From Prevotella sp. UBA3757 (GTDB taxonomy: Bacteria; Bacteroidota; Bacteroidia; Bacteroidales; Bacteroidaceae): a stretch of 5,455 nucleotides of DNA. The translations under genes were made by a program, and so were the position numbers. The stretch covers positions 1 to 5,455 of the forward strand of contig DFGF01000020.1 in assembly GCA_002371715.1 (NCBI GenBank), read 5' to 3'. The stretch's first letter is position 1. Each line of letters begins with the position of its first letter. Positions 3,934 through 5,455 of this stretch are shown here, in pieces. The notes under the pieces were generated by a model that saw nothing but the letters and a program-made list of their open reading frames with translations, made no database searches and was not told where the DNA came from.

Positions 3934-5455
3934 ATGGAATTAGCAAGCAAATACGACCCAAAAGAGGTCGAGTCAAAATGGTACCAGTACTGGCTGGACC
4001 ATAAACTCTTTTCAAGTAAACCCGACGGACGCGAACCCTACACCATCGTGATTCCGCCTCCCAACGTGACCGGTGTGTTGCACATGGGTCACATGCTGAA
4101 CAACACGATTCAGGACATCCTGGTGCGCCGCGCCCGCATGGAGGGCAAGAACGCCCTGTGGGTGCCTGGTACTGACCACGCCTCCATTGCCACGGAGGCC
4201 AAGGTGGTGAAGAAACTGGCCGAGCAGGGCATCAAGAAGCACGACCTGACGCGTGAGCAGTTTCTGGAGCACGCCTGGGACTGGACTCACGAGCACGGCG
4301 GCATCATCCTGAAGCAGCTGCGACGGCTGGGAGCCTCGTGCGACTGGGACCGCACGGCGTTCACTATGGACGAGAAACGCTCGAAGAGCGTCATCAAGGT
4401 CTTCGTCGACCTGTATAACAAGGGACTCATCTATCGCGGACTGCGCATGGTGAACTGGGATCCGAAGGCACTGACCGCCCTCTCGACGGAGGAGGTCATC
4501 TACCGTGAAGAGAAGAGCCATCTGTTCCACCTGAAATACTACGTGGCAGATCCTGTGGACGGCGATTCACTCGCCGCCGATGGCAACGTCGTCCACAAGG
4601 ACGAAAAGGGCTACTATGCCGTCGTGGCCACGACGCGCCCTGAGACCATCATGGGCGATACGGCTATGTGTATAAACCCCAAGGACCCGAAGAACCAGTG
4701 GCTGAAGGGCCACAAGGTCATCGTCCCGCTGGTGGGTCGTGTCATTCCCGTTATCGAGGACCGCTACGTCGACATCGAGTTCGGTACGGGCTGTCTGAAG
4801 GTGACTCCCGCCCACGATACCAACGACTACATGCTGGGCAAGACGCACAACCTGGAGACCATCGACATCTTCAATGCCGACGGCACCATCAGCGACCAGT
4901 CGCCCCTCTATGTCGGCATGGACCGCATGGACTGCCGCAAGCAGATTGCCAAGGACCTCGAAGAGGCCGGACTGATGGAGAAGGTAGAAGACTATACTAA
5001 TAAGGTGGGCTACTCAGAGCGCAACCCCGACACGGCCATCGAGCCGCGCCTGTCGATGCAGTGGTTCCTCTCCATGAAGCACTTTGCCGACATCGCCCTG
5101 CCGCCCGTGATGAACGATGAGCTGAAGTTCTATCCCGCCAAATACAAGAATACGTACAAGAACTGGCTGGAGAACATCCAGGACTGGTGCATCTCGCGTC
5201 AGCTGTGGTGGGGCCACCGCATTCCGGCCTACTACTTCAGCGTAGGCATCAGTTCCACCGATGCTCAAGAGAAGTTCGTCGTTGCCGAGACTGCTGAGAA
5301 GGCCCTTGAGCTGGCCCGTCAGAAGAGTGGTAACGCTAACCTTCAGCTCTCCGACCTCCGTCAGGACGAGGACGCGCTGGACACGTGGTTCTCCTCATGG
5401 CTGTGGCCCATCTCGCTGTTCGACGGCATCAACAACCCCGGCAACGAGGAAATCA
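3934..5455 (+). CDS. valS: Valyl-tRNA synthetase (N-terminal 507 residues, cut by window edge)
   Basis: This is a class I aminoacyl-tRNA synthetase that joins valine to tRNA-Val in the cytoplasm and hydrolyses mischarged Thr-tRNA-Val. The visible part starts MELASKYDPKEVESKWYQYW. The HIGH-type ATP-binding motif is HMGH at 50-53 within PPPNVTGVLHMGH, and GTDHASIATE (79-88) follows. The CP1 editing domain shows TTRPET (233-238) and KVTPAHDTNDY (289-299), with the conserved editing-site residues T234, R235, D295 and others in place. The return to the catalytic core shows DWCISRQLWWGHRIP (417-431) and DEDALDTWFSS (478-488). KMSKS, the anticodon-binding domain and the C-terminal coiled coil lie beyond the right edge. 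Frame and codon use (strong C/G third-base preference) are uniform and no frameshift is seen. The ATG at 3934 lies just downstream of a consensus promoter and is divergent from mazG. Confidence 0.97.
   Translation, partial: MELASKYDPKEVESKWYQYWLDHKLFSSKPDGREPYTIVIPPPNVTGVLHMGHMLNNTIQDILVRRARMEGKNALWVPGTDHASIATEAKVVKKLAEQGIKKHDLTREQFLEHAWDWTHEHGGIILKQLRRLGASCDWDRTAFTMDEKRSKSVIKVFVDLYNKGLIYRGLRMVNWDPKALTALSTEEVIYREEKSHLFHLKYYVADPVDGDSLAADGNVVHKDEKGYYAVVATTRPETIMGDTAMCINPKDPKNQWLKGHKVIVPLVGRVIPVIEDRYVDIEFGTGCLKVTPAHDTNDYMLGKTHNLETIDIFNADGTISDQSPLYVGMDRMDCRKQIAKDLEEAGLMEKVEDYTNKVGYSERNPDTAIEPRLSMQWFLSMKHFADIALPPVMNDELKFYPAKYKNTYKNWLENIQDWCISRQLWWGHRIPAYYFSVGISSTDAQEKFVVAETAEKALELARQKSGNANLQLSDLRQDEDALDTWFSSWLWPISLFDGINNPGNEEI

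Noticed and set aside
4012..5268. Three minus-strand open frames opposite valS (4012-4530, 4567-4848, 5014-5268)
   Set aside because: They are antisense shadows created by the strong C/G third-base preference of valS. They have no promoter and no family resemblance.
1..5455. A novel defence, mobile or multi-gene accessory system
   Set aside because: Every substantial frame belongs to a housekeeping or envelope family. There are no integrases, transposases, toxin-antitoxin pairs, repeat arrays or shifts in base composition.

Overview
The window looks like a core, housekeeping stretch of a Bacteroidota chromosome, most likely Prevotella or a close relative. Three things point there. The intergenic gaps carry the Bacteroidota promoter pattern (TTTG, 19-20 bases, TAnnTTTG). 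No start codon has a convincing Shine-Dalgarno sequence. The proteins are typical of this phylum: an RNase Z with the HILGC...SALPT N-terminus, a two-domain MazG, a lipocalin-like lipoprotein and a protein ending in a type IX secretion CTD-like module. Genus is inferred from protein resemblance and moderate GC content, and is not proven.

Layout from left to right. Positions 1-799 (minus) hold the N-terminal part of a lipoprotein L,D-transpeptidase of the YcbB/LdtD type, cut by the window edge before its catalytic domain. Upstream of it and overlapping it, 748-1062 (minus) encodes a 104-residue exported protein that is little more than a signal peptide plus a CTD-like beta module. This pair has its own promoter at 1091-1122. 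Next is a tight minus-strand operon transcribed right to left: mazG (2752-3549), a lipocalin-like lipoprotein (2085-2744) and rnz (1146-2060), with gaps of 7 and 24 bases. A 384-base divergent region (3550-3933) holds the mazG and valS promoters, a 26-base palindrome and a third promoter-like box with no convincing gene after it. From 3934 to the right edge runs valS (plus), cut before its KMSKS motif.

How they fit together: valS charges and proofreads tRNA-Val, RNase Z matures tRNA 3' ends, and MazG removes aberrant nucleoside triphosphates. The central block is therefore translation and nucleotide quality control. The lipoprotein between mazG and rnz is the one member of unknown role. The left-hand pair belongs to the envelope (peptidoglycan cross-linking and an exported small protein).

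I found no mobile element, CRISPR array, tRNA, rRNA or defence system, and no clear new multi-gene system. The points worth a second look are regulatory or concern small genes: a 26/27-identical promoter module in inverted orientation in front of mazG and valS, a near-leaderless mazG transcript, non-ATG starts for rnz and the transpeptidase, an orphan promoter box at 3661, and the CTD-only protein.
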